Shown: in pieces, positions 15,764-24,924 of the stretch
Numbering within the stretch: the first letter of the stretch is position 1
Layout of the letters: every line of letters begins with the position of its first letter
From: Bacteroidales bacterium
GTDB taxonomy: Bacteria > Bacteroidota > Bacteroidia > Bacteroidales > UBA932
Assembly (NCBI GenBank): GCA_017429765.1
Contig: JAFROJ010000009.1
Location: 1-43,273, forward strand
Direction of reading: 5' to 3'
DNA length: 43,273 nt
Notes under the pieces: model-generated
Told to the model about the DNA's origin: nothing
Databases searched by the model: none
What the model saw: the letters and a program-made list of their open reading frames with translations, nothing else
Made by a program: the position numbers and the translations under genes

Positions 15764-17494
15764 TTAAAGCCCCACAGGGGTGAGCCTCATCGAGGCGACC
15801 TTGGCGGAGGCGGCGTCCCCGTCGGACAGTGACAGGGTGAAGATGTGGACTCCGGGTTCCTCGACCTTGACCCACCCAAGACGGTACCAGGCGAAGACAT
15901 CGGTGTTCTTGTGAAGGTCAATCAGGGCGTCTTTCCCGTCAAGGAGCATCTTCCACTCCAGCTTCTCGGCCCCCAGGTACTCAAGATCGACATTGAACAC
16001 CCCGGGATCCTTGAAATCGACGGTCCAAGTGATCGAGGAGCCATCTCCGAAGCCCCTGGCCACGAACCTGGTGATCCACTCGCCGAATTTCTCGGTCCAT
16101 CCGGTCCTCTCCACGACGCAGCCGTCAGTCGAGGCGAAATCCACGGGCACCACCGTGGCCCGGGCCGGGTCGGCGGCCAATGTCCCGTCCACCTCGGGAG
16201 TGCCGTCGAACGAGAGCTCGACGACAGAGGCGAAAGGCTCCGGCCTGACGGCGGGCAGCTCGATCCTCAGCCACCCGTCCTCGGTAGAGCTCTTGAGTCT
16301 CTTGCCGTTCAGCCGGGCGGATTTGACCCCGGTCCTCAGTCCGGGGACCCAGAGGATCCCGTCGGAAGGCCAGTCGAACACCACGAGCTCGATCTTGTCG
16401 TTCTGAGTCACGGCGTCTCCCCAGGGAAGGGCGTGTCCCCACGGGGACGGGCCCGCGGCCTGGACAGCCTCGGGATGGCTGTGAACCCACTCGCCGGCCT
16501 TTCTGAGGGCGGCGGCGGCCATCTCGTTGACTTTGCCGTTAGAGTCGGGGCCCACATTGAGCATCCAGGTGCCTCCCCTGGCGATGGTGGAGACAAGAGT
16601 GCGGACTATGAAATCGGGGCTCTTCCACTCGTTGTCATATTTCGAGAAACCCCATCCGACCTGGGTGACGTCGATGCCTTCCCAACGACCCTCGCGGTTC
16701 CTGACCGGGACCTCCATGTCATTGAGGGTCACGTAATCCCCGAGGCCGTTCCCGACACGGCTGGAAACGAGGGCGTCAGGCTGGTTCTTCCTGACCAGGG
16801 CCACCAGCTCCTCTGAATACTTGGCCGGCATCTCTCCGGGGGTGTCGAACCAGATCAGCTGGATGTCACCGTATTTGGTCGTGAGCTCCTCGACCTGGGG
16901 GACACATTTTGTCCTGAAATATTCCTCGAAGGACACCTCCCTGCCGGTCGCGTCCGTCTGGGGTCCCCTGCCGCCTCCCGGGGCGGTCCAATCCTGGAAC
17001 TGGGAATAGTAGAAGCCGATCCCGAGTCCCTCCCGGTGACAGGCCTCGGCCAGCTCGGCCATCAGGTCGCGCTTCAGGGGGGTGGCGTCCACGATGTCGA
17101 AATCACTGACCGCAGTGTCGAACATGGCGAATCCCTCATGGTGCTTGGCGGTTATCACGATGTACCTCATCCCGGCGTCCTTGGCGAGCTTGACTATCTC
17201 GTCGGCGTCGAAGCCGTAGGGGTTGAAAGTGGCCGCCTCGGCCATGTATTCCTCCATCGGGATCCCGGCCTGGCCATGGTTCATGATCCACTCGGCGTTG
17301 CCGTAATAGATCTTCCCCTTCCAGACTCCCTCAAGTTTGGAATAAAGACCGAAATGGATGAACATGGCGTAGTTGCCGTCATCGAAGAGGATCTCCTGAG
17401 GGGAGCGGCCGTCCTCCGCGGGCGACGGGGCCTGGGACTTGCAGCCGGCCAGGATGGCCGTGATGGCGAAAAGAATGAAGAATGAACGTTTCAT
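15764..17494 (-). CDS. GH29 alpha-L-fucosidase lipoprotein
   Basis: 576 residues, lipobox ILAGC. GH29 features: MFIHFGLYS near the N-terminus, ITAKHHEGFAMFDT, GIGFYYSQFQDW and the nucleophile in QLIWFD (Asp217). After the (beta/alpha)8 barrel there is a beta-sandwich and a C-terminal region (about 440-576) resembling a carbohydrate-binding module. It releases alpha-L-fucose from host or plant glycans in the periplasm or at the cell surface. It follows the radical SAM gene by 12 nt, probably sharing its transcript, although no functional tie is evident. Confidence 0.92.
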   Translation of the reverse strand: MKRSFFILFAITAILAGCKSQAPSPAEDGRSPQEILFDDGNYAMFIHFGLYSKLEGVWKGKIYYGNAEWIMNHGQAGIPMEEYMAEAATFNPYGFDADEIVKLAKDAGMRYIVITAKHHEGFAMFDTAVSDFDIVDATPLKRDLMAELAEACHREGLGIGFYYSQFQDWTAPGGGRGPQTDATGREVSFEEYFRTKCVPQVEELTTKYGDIQLIWFDTPGEMPAKYSEELVALVRKNQPDALVSSRVGNGLGDYVTLNDMEVPVRNREGRWEGIDVTQVGWGFSKYDNEWKSPDFIVRTLVSTIARGGTWMLNVGPDSNGKVNEMAAAALRKAGEWVHSHPEAVQAAGPSPWGHALPWGDAVTQNDKIELVVFDWPSDGILWVPGLRTGVKSARLNGKRLKSSTEDGWLRIELPAVRPEPFASVVELSFDGTPEVDGTLAADPARATVVPVDFASTDGCVVERTGWTEKFGEWITRFVARGFGDGSSITWTVDFKDPGVFNVDLEYLGAEKLEWKMLLDGKDALIDLHKNTDVFAWYRLGWVKVEEPGVHIFTLSLSDGDAASAKVASMRLTPVGL

Positions 17495-17506
17495 GGGCGG
17501 AAATAA

Positions 17507-18451
17507 TTATTTATCAATATTATACAATCTTCCTTGGAAAGTGTCCCTCTCTTCGAGGCGGCGATCCAGCAGGCGCAGGATCCCGTCGTTGCGGATAAGT
17601 CCCCACGGGGTCTGGCTGACAAACCTGGGCGGCACCTCACCCGCGACCCTCTCGACGCAAAGGTCGGGACGGAGCCTCTCGAGGATGTCCACGATGAGGT
17701 CGAGATATTCATCCAGCCCGAACCTCAGGAAATCATCGGGCCTCTCGGCGAACTCCCTCTCGATCCTCGTCCCCCTGACTATCTGGAGCTGGTGGAACTT
17801 GACTGAAGTGAGGGGCAGCCCGGAGATGACGGCGCATTGGTCCAGCATCATCTGGCGGGTCTCCCCCGGCAGGCCGAGGATGAAATGGGCACCGACGTCG
17901 ATCCCCCTCTCAGCCGTCATCCTCACCGCCTTCTCGGCCCGGGCGAAATCGTGCCCCCTGCCTATCCTCTCCAGAGTCTTGTCGTGACAGGACTCGATCC
18001 CGTACTCCACCACAACCACCTTGTCCCGCAGGGACGCGAGGTAATCGAGCTTCTCCTCGTCGACACAGTCCGGCCTCGTGCCTATCACCAAGCCCGCCAC
18101 ATCCGGATGGGAGAGGGCCTCGCCGTACAGGGCCTTCAGGGTCTCAAGCGGGGCATAGGTATTTGAATACGCCTGGAAATAAGCGAGATAGCGCCTCACC
18201 TTGGGATAGCGCCGGCGATGGAACTCTATGCCCTCCTCTATCTGCTGGAGAATAGGTTTACACGGGGTGCTGTACCCCGGGTGGAAGGCCGCGTTGTCGC
18301 AAAAGGAGCAACCTCCGAAGCCCACGGTCCCGTCCCGGTTCGGGCAGCTGAAACCAGCGTCCAGCGTCAGTTTCTGCAACCTCTCGCCGAACATCCGCTG
18401 GTAGCGGCCGGCGGAGGTGTTGTAACGTTTGCCATCCGGGAAAGCTGACAT
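17507..18451 (-). CDS. TIGR01212-family radical SAM protein (YhcC-like)
   Basis: 314 residues, cytoplasmic. N-terminal GRYQRMFGERLQKL, then the family-specific cluster motif CPNRDGTVGFGGCSFCDN, in which the second and third Cys are spaced CxxC and the first lies farther upstream than in the canonical CxxxCxxC. Further motifs: YFQAYSNTYAP, IGTRPDC, EYGIESCHDKTL and HFILGLPGE. The family is conserved but its reaction is not settled. Starts at ATG 18451, divergent from the NlpC/P60 gene. Confidence 0.9.
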   Translation of the reverse strand: MSAFPDGKRYNTSAGRYQRMFGERLQKLTLDAGFSCPNRDGTVGFGGCSFCDNAAFHPGYSTPCKPILQQIEEGIEFHRRRYPKVRRYLAYFQAYSNTYAPLETLKALYGEALSHPDVAGLVIGTRPDCVDEEKLDYLASLRDKVVVVEYGIESCHDKTLERIGRGHDFARAEKAVRMTAERGIDVGAHFILGLPGETRQMMLDQCAVISGLPLTSVKFHQLQIVRGTRIEREFAERPDDFLRFGLDEYLDLIVDILERLRPDLCVERVAGEVPPRFVSQTPWGLIRNDGILRLLDRRLEERDTFQGRLYNIDK

Positions 18452-18475
18452 GGATCAAGGGGCTTTACTCCGCTG

Positions 18476-18483
18476 TAAAGTTA
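18476..18483 (-). promoter_or_regulatory. Probable -7 box for the radical SAM/GH29 transcript
   Basis: Minus strand reads TAACTTTA, one mismatch to TAnnTTTG, 25 nt before ATG 18451. It stands back to back with the plus-strand box at 18497. Confidence 0.3.
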
Positions 18484-18496
18484 CATTAAAAATCAC

Positions 18497-18504
18497 TATA
18501 TTCG
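18497..18504 (+). promoter_or_regulatory. -7 box for the NlpC/P60 gene
   Basis: TATATTCG, one mismatch to TAnnTTTG, 26 nt before ATG 18531. The same TTCG ending recurs at three other promoters in the window. Confidence 0.4.
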
Positions 18505-18530
18505 CACCAACTGTCAACAAGACCTGGGTC

Positions 18531-19616
18531 ATGAAAAGAATTATCGCCTTCATTCTTCCTCTCCTGCTCCTGCCATCGGTCCCGTTCGAGGCCTCAGCCC
18601 AGGAGAACAAAGCCGCCGACACCCCCCGGAAGGCTGTCGTCGAGTATTCCGCCAATCTAATGAGAGAGGAGCCCGACTACTCCGCCGAGCTCGGGGACCA
18701 GGCCCTGATGGGGACTGTCGTCGAGGTGCTGGAGACAAAAGACAGCTGGGTCAGGATCAAGTCCCCCGAGCCTTACACCGCATGGGTCAACGGGGCCGGT
18801 CTCGTGATGATGGACGAGCGGGAGCTCGCCGATTACATGGAGGCGCCCAAGTACATCTGTGTCGCCGGTGTGACCCATGTCTATGAGGAGCCCTCGGTCA
18901 AGTCCAGGATAGTCTCCGAGCTGGTCCTGGGCGACATCGTCAGGATCATGTACAAGATAATCACCCACAAGAGCGGACAGCTGAAAGGCTACGACGAGGG
19001 GCGGGCGGTGCTGAAAAAGAAGTTCGTCGGGGTGGTACTCCCCTCCGGGAAGACAGGCTATGTGCCCGCCAAGGACGTGGAGGTGTTCTACAAATGGGCG
19101 AAGGACAGGCATGGCAGGCTCGGCGACGAGACCGCTTTCAGGAACGACTTGGTACAGACCTGCATGAGATTCCTAGGGGTGCCCTACATGTGGGGAGGAA
19201 CCTCCATCAAGAACGTGGATTGCAGCGGCCTGACAAGGAGCGTTTTCTTCGCCAACGGGGTTCTCCTGCCTCGCAACGCCTCCCAGCAAGGCAGGATCGG
19301 GGAGGAAGTGAGGATATTCAAGGACGGGAAGGTGGACTGGAGCGAGCTGCTCCCGGGGGATCTCGTCTTATGGGGAAGGAAGGCCCAGGGCGACCTCCCG
19401 GAGAAAGCGACCCATGTGTCGATGTACATCGGGGACGGGCGTTTCATCCACGCCTCCGGGACGGTCAGGATAAGCTCGCTGGACCGCTCCGCTCCTGACT
19501 TCTACGACAGGGAGCCGCTGTGCGCCCGCAGGGTGGTCGGCCAGGTCGATGTCAAGGGCTCGGGGATAGTCTCCATCTTCAAGAGCCCGAGCTACTTCTC
19601 AATCAGTGGCCAATAG
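18531..19616 (+). CDS. Exported NlpC/P60 peptidoglycan hydrolase with SH3 domains
   Basis: 361 residues. The start at 18531 was chosen because it gives a clean signal peptide (MKRIIAF...FEASAQ) and lies behind a promoter box; longer reading upstream would run through the promoter. Two bacterial SH3-like regions (about 35-100 and 105-185) precede the NlpC/P60 domain, whose catalytic Cys is in NVDCSGLTR (Cys231) and His in ATHVSMYIGDGRFIHASG (His295). Such enzymes cut D-Glu-diaminopimelate bonds in peptidoglycan stems. It is convergent with dacB, another wall enzyme, and the 3' ends overlap by 18 nt. Confidence 0.92.
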   Translation: MKRIIAFILPLLLLPSVPFEASAQENKAADTPRKAVVEYSANLMREEPDYSAELGDQALMGTVVEVLETKDSWVRIKSPEPYTAWVNGAGLVMMDERELADYMEAPKYICVAGVTHVYEEPSVKSRIVSELVLGDIVRIMYKIITHKSGQLKGYDEGRAVLKKKFVGVVLPSGKTGYVPAKDVEVFYKWAKDRHGRLGDETAFRNDLVQTCMRFLGVPYMWGGTSIKNVDCSGLTRSVFFANGVLLPRNASQQGRIGEEVRIFKDGKVDWSELLPGDLVLWGRKAQGDLPEKATHVSMYIGDGRFIHASGTVRISSLDRSAPDFYDREPLCARRVVGQVDVKGSGIVSIFKSPSYFSISGQ

Positions 19617-21134
19617 GGCGATTATCCTGTCGATAATAGGATCAACCCTCGAGGCCGGCACGGTCGTGAAGTTGGTCATCACAGAGAAGATCACCGCGTC
19701 GGACTTGGAGCCTTCGGAGGGCTCAATGTAGCCGCTGAAACAACGTACCCCGTCCATGGATCCGCTCTTGAGGTGCACCCTGGATCTCAACTCCTCTGGC
19801 TCCCCGGCCATCCGGGACTCGTAATGACGGCCTCCAGGCTGTCCCATGGTCTCGATGTAATCCCCGAACACCGGGCTGTCCATCATCGCGGAGAGGAAGT
19901 TGACGATGTACTCCGGACTGACGAAATTATGCCTTGAGAGACCGCTGCCGTCGTCGATCCTGATATCGTCCGCGGCGGCGCCCAAATCCTTCAGCACATC
20001 GTTCATGGCGGCTACGCAGGAGTCGGGAGAGGAGGAATGGTGGAGCCTCCGGCCAAGGATCTTGAACAGGGACTCGGCGTAGAAATTATCGCTCTCCAGG
20101 AGGGTCTCCCTGACAATCTTCTTCAAAGCGGGGGAATAGGTCATCCCGAGGATCTTCAGGTCATCCACCTTGGCGGCGTACGGCCCCGGCTCAAGGGAGG
20201 AGAGGTCCGACCGGACCCGGCCCAGGCGAGTGTCGGCCACCCCGTGATTGACGGCTATTCCCTTGGCGATGAGATATTCACGGAAATAGTGGGCGCAGGT
20301 GTAGGCCCCGAACTTGTTGGAAAAGCCCTCCATCCTGGATTTGCGGTCGATGGCGAAGGTCCCTCTCACCTCGGCATAGGGCGCGAACTCGGAGGTGTAC
20401 ATGTAAAGCTCGTCCCCTGTCCCGGCCTTCCCGGTCTTGCCGTCGAAATAGAATCTCATCCAAGGGGTTGAGGGATAGGAGAGCATGTACGAGACCGGGG
20501 ATCCCACGGCCGGGCCGGCTGTCACCCTCATGTCGATCGTGTTCTCGTGGAAACACAGGCCGTCCCCTCCGGTGCCGTAATAGGTGCCCATGTCCTGGTA
20601 GGTCCAGGTCTCCCTGTCCTGAAGGCCGTCGAAATACCTTCCGTCCCCGATCACCATCCCGTTCACCCGTTTGATCCCGGCCTTGTCGAGGAAGCCTTTC
20701 CACTGGGCGAAAAGATCATTGATGGCGTAGGCTATCGAGTCTTTCGAGGCAATCGTGGGGTCTCCCCCGCCGATGATGTAGAGGTCTCCTTCCAGCACCC
20801 CGTCCCTCACTGTCCCGGTGTGGCCTATCCTTGTCGTGAACTTGAAGTCCGCCCCCAGCTTATGCATGGCGGCACCGGTGGTGATCAGCTTCATGTTCGA
20901 CGCCGGATTGAGGCGCTTGTCGTGGTTCCAGAGGACGAGAGTGTCCCCTCCCTCGGTCACGGCGAACACCCCGAGGGTGGCGTGCCTCAGGATGTCGTTC
21001 CTTGAGACGGACTCGACATACCTCTGGGCCTTGCTTCTCGAGGGCGACAGGCGACGGGCCGGCTCTTGCGCCGGGAGACTCATGACAGACAGGGCCGCCA
21101 ACGCGGCGGCGAGGAAGAATTTGACGGTTCTCAT
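19599..21134 (-). CDS. dacB: D-alanyl-D-alanine carboxypeptidase/endopeptidase (PBP4 type)
   Basis: 511 residues counted from ATG 21134; a GTG two codons earlier (21140) is also in frame, but the ATG gives a standard signal peptide (MRTVKFF...SLPAQ). Peptidase S13 motifs: SxxK in NPASNMK (Ser79), the SxN-like DGSGLSRHN, and KSG in HLKSGSMDG. It trims or cross-link-cleaves peptidoglycan in the periplasm. Its 3' end overlaps the NlpC/P60 gene, which runs the other way. Divergent from galE, with a 55-bp gap. Confidence 0.93.
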   Translation of the reverse strand: MRTVKFFLAAALAALSVMSLPAQEPARRLSPSRSKAQRYVESVSRNDILRHATLGVFAVTEGGDTLVLWNHDKRLNPASNMKLITTGAAMHKLGADFKFTTRIGHTGTVRDGVLEGDLYIIGGGDPTIASKDSIAYAINDLFAQWKGFLDKAGIKRVNGMVIGDGRYFDGLQDRETWTYQDMGTYYGTGGDGLCFHENTIDMRVTAGPAVGSPVSYMLSYPSTPWMRFYFDGKTGKAGTGDELYMYTSEFAPYAEVRGTFAIDRKSRMEGFSNKFGAYTCAHYFREYLIAKGIAVNHGVADTRLGRVRSDLSSLEPGPYAAKVDDLKILGMTYSPALKKIVRETLLESDNFYAESLFKILGRRLHHSSSPDSCVAAMNDVLKDLGAAADDIRIDDGSGLSRHNFVSPEYIVNFLSAMMDSPVFGDYIETMGQPGGRHYESRMAGEPEELRSRVHLKSGSMDGVRCFSGYIEPSEGSKSDAVIFSVMTNFTTVPASRVDPIIDRIIALLATD

Positions 21135-21158
21135 ATTCACAAAATTAGCAAAAATCGT

Positions 21159-21166
21159 TAACTTTG
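21159..21166 (+). promoter_or_regulatory. -7 box for galE
   Basis: TAACTTTG, exact TAnnTTTG match, 23 nt before ATG 21190; predicted leader under 20 nt. No -33 TTG at the expected distance. Confidence 0.5.
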
Positions 21167-21189
21167 GATTCCAAACTCATTTCAGGAAT

Positions 21190-22215
21190 ATGAAAAAACG
21201 CGTTCTTGTCTCAGGAGGCGCCGGTTTCATCGGCAGCCATGTCACGGTGGAGCTGATCGAGGCCGGGTATGAGGTGATAGTCGCCGACAACATGTCAAAC
21301 TGCGACACCACTTGTTTCGAGGGTGTCAAGAGAATCACCGGGAGGGATGATATCCCCTTCATCAAGATGGATTTCCGGGACCCGGTGGCCACAGAGCTCC
21401 TGTTCTCGACGAACGAGATCGACGCCGTGATCCACTTCGCTGGTTTCAAGGCCGTCGGCGAGTCGGTAGCGGAACCGCTCAAATACTACAAGAACAACCT
21501 TGACTCGTTCATGAATGTGATCGAGAGCGCCAAGGCCAACGGTTGCGGGAATATCCTGTTCTCCTCGTCCGCCACTGTCTACGGCGAGCCGGAGAAGCTT
21601 CCTGTCACCGAGAAGACTCCCCGGCAACCCGCCACCTCGCCTTACGGCAACACAAAGCAGATGTGCGAGGACATCCTCCGGGACAGCGTGAAGGCCTATC
21701 CCGAGATCAAGGGGATCGCTCTCCGCTATTTCAACCCGATCGGCGCCCACCCCTCGGCCCTTATCGGCGAGCTGCCCAACGGGGTACCGAACAACCTCGT
21801 GCCATTCATCACCCAGACCGCGATCGGCAAAAGGGAGTGCCTGTCAGTCTTCGGGGACGACTATCCCACCCCTGACGGCACCTGCCAGAGGGATTTCATC
21901 GACATAGTGGACCTGGCGAAAGCCCATGTCTTCGCGGTCCGCAGGATGCTCGAGGGCAAGATGAAAGAGGGTTACGAGGTCTTCAACGTCGGCACGGGCA
22001 AGCCCCTGTCAGTCATGGAGCTGATCAAAGGCTTCGAAAAGGCCAACGGCTTGAGACTCAACTACAAGATAGCTCCCAGAAGAGCCGGTGACGTGACGGC
22101 GATATGGGCCGATCCCACGCTCGCCAACAATGAGCTGGGATGGAAGGCCGAGAGGGACATCGAGGACACCCTGGCGTCGGCCTGGGCCTGGGAGAAGCAT
22201 CTGGCCGGGAAGTGA
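21190..22215 (+). CDS. galE: UDP-glucose 4-epimerase
   Basis: 341 residues. The ATG at 21190 follows a promoter box and begins right at the Rossmann fold MKKRVLVSGGAGFIGSH; upstream in-frame sequence runs antisense to dacB and is not used. SSSATVYG supplies the catalytic Ser/Thr, and YGNTK the Tyr152-Lys156 pair. The enzyme interconverts UDP-glucose and UDP-galactose, feeding galactose catabolism and surface polysaccharide synthesis. Its stop is one base from the end of the convergent asd gene. Confidence 0.96.
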   Translation: MKKRVLVSGGAGFIGSHVTVELIEAGYEVIVADNMSNCDTTCFEGVKRITGRDDIPFIKMDFRDPVATELLFSTNEIDAVIHFAGFKAVGESVAEPLKYYKNNLDSFMNVIESAKANGCGNILFSSSATVYGEPEKLPVTEKTPRQPATSPYGNTKQMCEDILRDSVKAYPEIKGIALRYFNPIGAHPSALIGELPNGVPNNLVPFITQTAIGKRECLSVFGDDYPTPDGTCQRDFIDIVDLAKAHVFAVRRMLEGKMKEGYEVFNVGTGKPLSVMELIKGFEKANGLRLNYKIAPRRAGDVTAIWADPTLANNELGWKAERDIEDTLASAWAWEKHLAGK

Positions 22216-22216
22216 T

Positions 22217-23218
22217 CTAGCCGATCCAGCCCTTCCTCAACAGCACCTCCGCGATCTGGACGGCGTTAGTCGCCGCCCCTTTACGGATGTTGTCGCTGAC
22301 GCACCAGAAATTCAGGCCGTACTTGACCGAGGGATCCCTGCGAAGGCGGCCGACAAACACGTCATCCTTGCCGAGGGAATAGAGTGGCATCGGATAGACG
22401 AAGGAGGCGGGATCGTCCTGGACGGTGACTCCCTCTGTCCCGGACCATATCTCCCGAACATCCTCAAGGGTGAAATCATTCTCGAACTCCAGGTTGATGG
22501 ACTCCGAGTGGCCACCCAGCACCGGCACTCGGGCCGTGGTCGGGCTGACACCGATCGAGTAGTCGCCCAGGATCTTGTGGGTCTCGTTGACCATCTTCAT
22601 CTCCTCCTTGGTGTAGCCCGTCTCCAGGAAATCGTCGATGTGGGGGATCACGTTCTGGTCGATGGGATAGTGGTAGAAGGCCGGGTACTCACCCCAGACT
22701 CCGCCTTCCCTCTCGGCCCGCATCTGGTTCATGGCGGGGGTACCCGAACCGGTGACCGACTGGTAGGTGGAGACCACGATCCTCTTTATCACATACTTAC
22801 GGTGGAGAGGCGCCAGGGGGAGAAGCATCTGGATGGTGGAGCAGTTAGGGTTGGCGATGATGTAATCGTCTTTCTCCAGGACATCGGCGTTGATCTCTGG
22901 GACGACCAGCTTCTTAGTGGGATCCATTCTCCAGCAGGAGGAATTGTCCACCACCCTGCACCCGACCGAGGCGAATCGGGGAGCCAGTTCGCGGGAGATT
23001 TCGGCCCCGGCGGAGAAAAGAGCCAGATCAGGCCGGCGGGAGACGGCCTCCCCGGCCTGGACAACGGGATATTCTTTCCCCTTGAATGAGATCTTTTTCC
23101 CCACGGACCTTCCTGAGGCCACGGGAATAAACTCATCCACAGGGAAGTTCCTCTCCTCGAGGACTTCGACCATCCTGGTTCCGACCAGGCCGGTCACACC
23201 AACAACAGAGACTTTCAT
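22217..23218 (-). CDS. asd: Aspartate-semialdehyde dehydrogenase
   Basis: 333 residues. NADP-binding GVTGLVGTRMVEVL at the N-terminus, catalytic Cys126 in NPNCSTIQ, VSTYQSVTGSG, and the C-terminal GHSESINLEFE substrate region. It reduces aspartyl phosphate to aspartate semialdehyde for lysine, threonine, methionine and diaminopimelate. Single gene; the upstream gap contains the terminator of the preceding small gene. A weak TTG - 19 nt - TATAAAAC arrangement upstream is the only promoter candidate seen. Confidence 0.96.
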   Translation of the reverse strand: MKVSVVGVTGLVGTRMVEVLEERNFPVDEFIPVASGRSVGKKISFKGKEYPVVQAGEAVSRRPDLALFSAGAEISRELAPRFASVGCRVVDNSSCWRMDPTKKLVVPEINADVLEKDDYIIANPNCSTIQMLLPLAPLHRKYVIKRIVVSTYQSVTGSGTPAMNQMRAEREGGVWGEYPAFYHYPIDQNVIPHIDDFLETGYTKEEMKMVNETHKILGDYSIGVSPTTARVPVLGGHSESINLEFENDFTLEDVREIWSGTEGVTVQDDPASFVYPMPLYSLGKDDVFVGRLRRDPSVKYGLNFWCVSDNIRKGAATNAVQIAEVLLRKGWIG

Positions 23219-23235
23219 TTTTGTTCGTTTTATAT

Positions 23236-23265
23236 TAAAAAAAGGAGGACTCTCAAGCCCTCCCT
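23236..23265 (-). terminator. Rho-independent terminator after the 95-aa gene
   Basis: Minus strand: GGAGG - 10 nt - CCTCC followed by TTTTTTT. Position between the small gene's stop and asd fits. Confidence 0.65.
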
Positions 23266-23289
23266 ATAATGATCGTACAGGACGAGAGC

Positions 23290-23577
23290 TTATTCGGTCT
23301 CACCCGCTTTCTTAACCATTCCGCTGAGCTTGGCGTAAAGTTCATCCGTCTTCTCGAGGAGTTCCTGGCGGATAGCCGCGAAGTGGGCGCTCTTCTTCCC
23401 CTCGGGCTTCATGTTCACCTTGTCCTTGAGATCGTTGTAAAGGTCGACAGCCTCGTCCAGCAGTTCGCCGAGGGCCTCGTCGTCGGCCTTGGAATTGACT
23501 GAGCTGAAGAGTGAGCAATCATCGATAAACGCGCCGATCACATACTCAATGTCTTTCTTGATGTCACGAAGATTCAT
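23290..23577 (-). CDS. Small helical cytoplasmic protein of unknown function
   Basis: 95 residues, MNLRDIKKDIEYVIGAFIDD at the start, no signal peptide or membrane segment. Almost entirely predicted amphipathic helix, acidic and lysine-rich (DDEALGELLDEAVDLYNDLKDK), which suggests a helical bundle. It has its own promoter box and terminator, so it is probably a real monocistronic gene. I do not recognise a function. Confidence 0.75.
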   Translation of the reverse strand: MNLRDIKKDIEYVIGAFIDDCSLFSSVNSKADDEALGELLDEAVDLYNDLKDKVNMKPEGKKSAHFAAIRQELLEKTDELYAKLSGMVKKAGETE

Positions 23578-23600
23578 GTCTTACAGTTTTAATTTCTCCG

Positions 23601-23608
23601 CGAAGATA
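23601..23608 (-). promoter_or_regulatory. -7 box for the 95-aa gene
   Basis: Minus strand TATCTTCG, 23 nt before ATG 23577. Identical octamer to those at 26934 and 39227. Confidence 0.45.
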
Positions 23609-23630
23609 GCATTTTTTCTTGTAAATACCA

Positions 23631-24920
23631 TCAATCATGGATGAGCCGCCTCCCGGTTTTGTACAGGACGACACAGGAGGCTTTTGAGGAGAGACCCGCC
23701 TGGTTGACGTTCTCCACACAAATCCGGGCTCTCCTCCCTTTTCCCGGGACCGGCAGGGTGACTCTCATTCCGGGAGGATCCGCGGGATAGGTGTTGTCCC
23801 CGTTCAAATTGAAGGACTGGTATTCCCCTTCCCCGGGGACACGGGCGACAGCCGACCCGTCCAGGTAAACATTGAGACACGAGATCCCTGATTCGGGATC
23901 AGCCTCGCAGCGCCATGACACGACAAGCGAATCCCCCTCCATGACCGCCTTAATGTCATAAGGAGAAGGCGGGGCCGTCCTGTCAAGCACATCATTGGTC
24001 GCGGCATATTCCTTCCAGGCCCTGGCGGAGGACTCGTCCGGGAAACGGCATAGGCCTGATTTATCTCCCCGGTATCCTTTTTCCGGGAACACTTCGAAAG
24101 ACAGGGTGTCACCGAGCCAGGAGCGGGACGGATCCGTTTCCCTCATCCGTCCTCCATCCCTGGGGAGACGCTCGCGGATCGCGCTCTCGAAGAAGGGAAG
24201 CATCATATGGCGCAGACGTGAATAGTTATGCGTCTCTCCCTTGTTCTCGACTATCGAAACGGGAGCGTCCATGGCGCGGAGCTTGTCGAAGGCGCGCTTG
24301 GCCGTCTCCTTGCAGTCGGGATACTCATTACGGTCCGCGTAACGGAGAAGGACAGGCACAGCCGAGGAGGCCGGGGAATAATCCCACCGCGGATCGAAAG
24401 CCGCCGAATAGCAGACGGCGGCAAGGATCCGTTCCGGATATTCACGAAGCATGGCCAGGGTCCAATGCCCTCCTCCCGAATGTCCCCAGATAAGCCATGG
24501 AACTGTCGCGAGTTCAGGCCTTTCCGTTTCCCCGGCCGCCCTGGCTAGCGCTTTCATCAAAGCCTCGGCGCTTCCGGACTCGGGATATGTCCACACCCGG
24601 CAGTCCCCGTGGAGGGCGGTTTCCAGGATGGCCAGATTCCATTTCCTCGCGAAAGCCTGGTACTGGAGGTCATAAGGACGGGTGACGCCGAATTGTTCCA
24701 TGGTACAGCCATGCTGAAGGACGATGACACCTTTCAGGGGCTCTTCACCGCCAGGGATCCACAGTCCGTACTCGGCGCTGTCGGCGAAAGCGCAGGCTTC
24801 TCCTGCGAGGGTGTACCGCAGCGTCCTGTCCTGAGATGGTTCCGTCCGCGGGGAACCACACCCAAGAATGCAGAAGGGAAGCAGGACGGCTAATGACAGG
24901 CGGAACAATCTGGAATCCAT
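23631..24920 (-). CDS. Alpha/beta hydrolase lipoprotein with C-terminal beta-sandwich
   Basis: 429 residues, lipobox CILGC. Residues about 35-270 look like an alpha/beta hydrolase: GVIVLQHGCTMEQFG (oxyanion region), nucleophile elbow WGHSGGGH (Ser148), PVLLRYADRNEY (acid) and a late His in GETHNYSRLRH. The remaining 150 residues resemble a fibronectin-III-like fold (SWRCEADPESGISCLNVYLDG). The family includes esterases and deacetylases acting on glycans or polyesters. It begins 4 nt after the heparinase-like gene, so it may de-esterify the same polysaccharide. Substrate unknown. Confidence 0.72.
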   Translation of the reverse strand: MDSRLFRLSLAVLLPFCILGCGSPRTEPSQDRTLRYTLAGEACAFADSAEYGLWIPGGEEPLKGVIVLQHGCTMEQFGVTRPYDLQYQAFARKWNLAILETALHGDCRVWTYPESGSAEALMKALARAAGETERPELATVPWLIWGHSGGGHWTLAMLREYPERILAAVCYSAAFDPRWDYSPASSAVPVLLRYADRNEYPDCKETAKRAFDKLRAMDAPVSIVENKGETHNYSRLRHMMLPFFESAIRERLPRDGGRMRETDPSRSWLGDTLSFEVFPEKGYRGDKSGLCRFPDESSARAWKEYAATNDVLDRTAPPSPYDIKAVMEGDSLVVSWRCEADPESGISCLNVYLDGSAVARVPGEGEYQSFNLNGDNTYPADPPGMRVTLPVPGKGRRARICVENVNQAGLSSKASCVVLYKTGRRLIHD

Positions 24921-24924
24921 GATG

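Noticed and set aside
21140-21147. TAATTTTG as promoter of dacB
   Set aside because: It overlaps the GTG/ATG start region, leaving no room for a transcription start ahead of the ATG.
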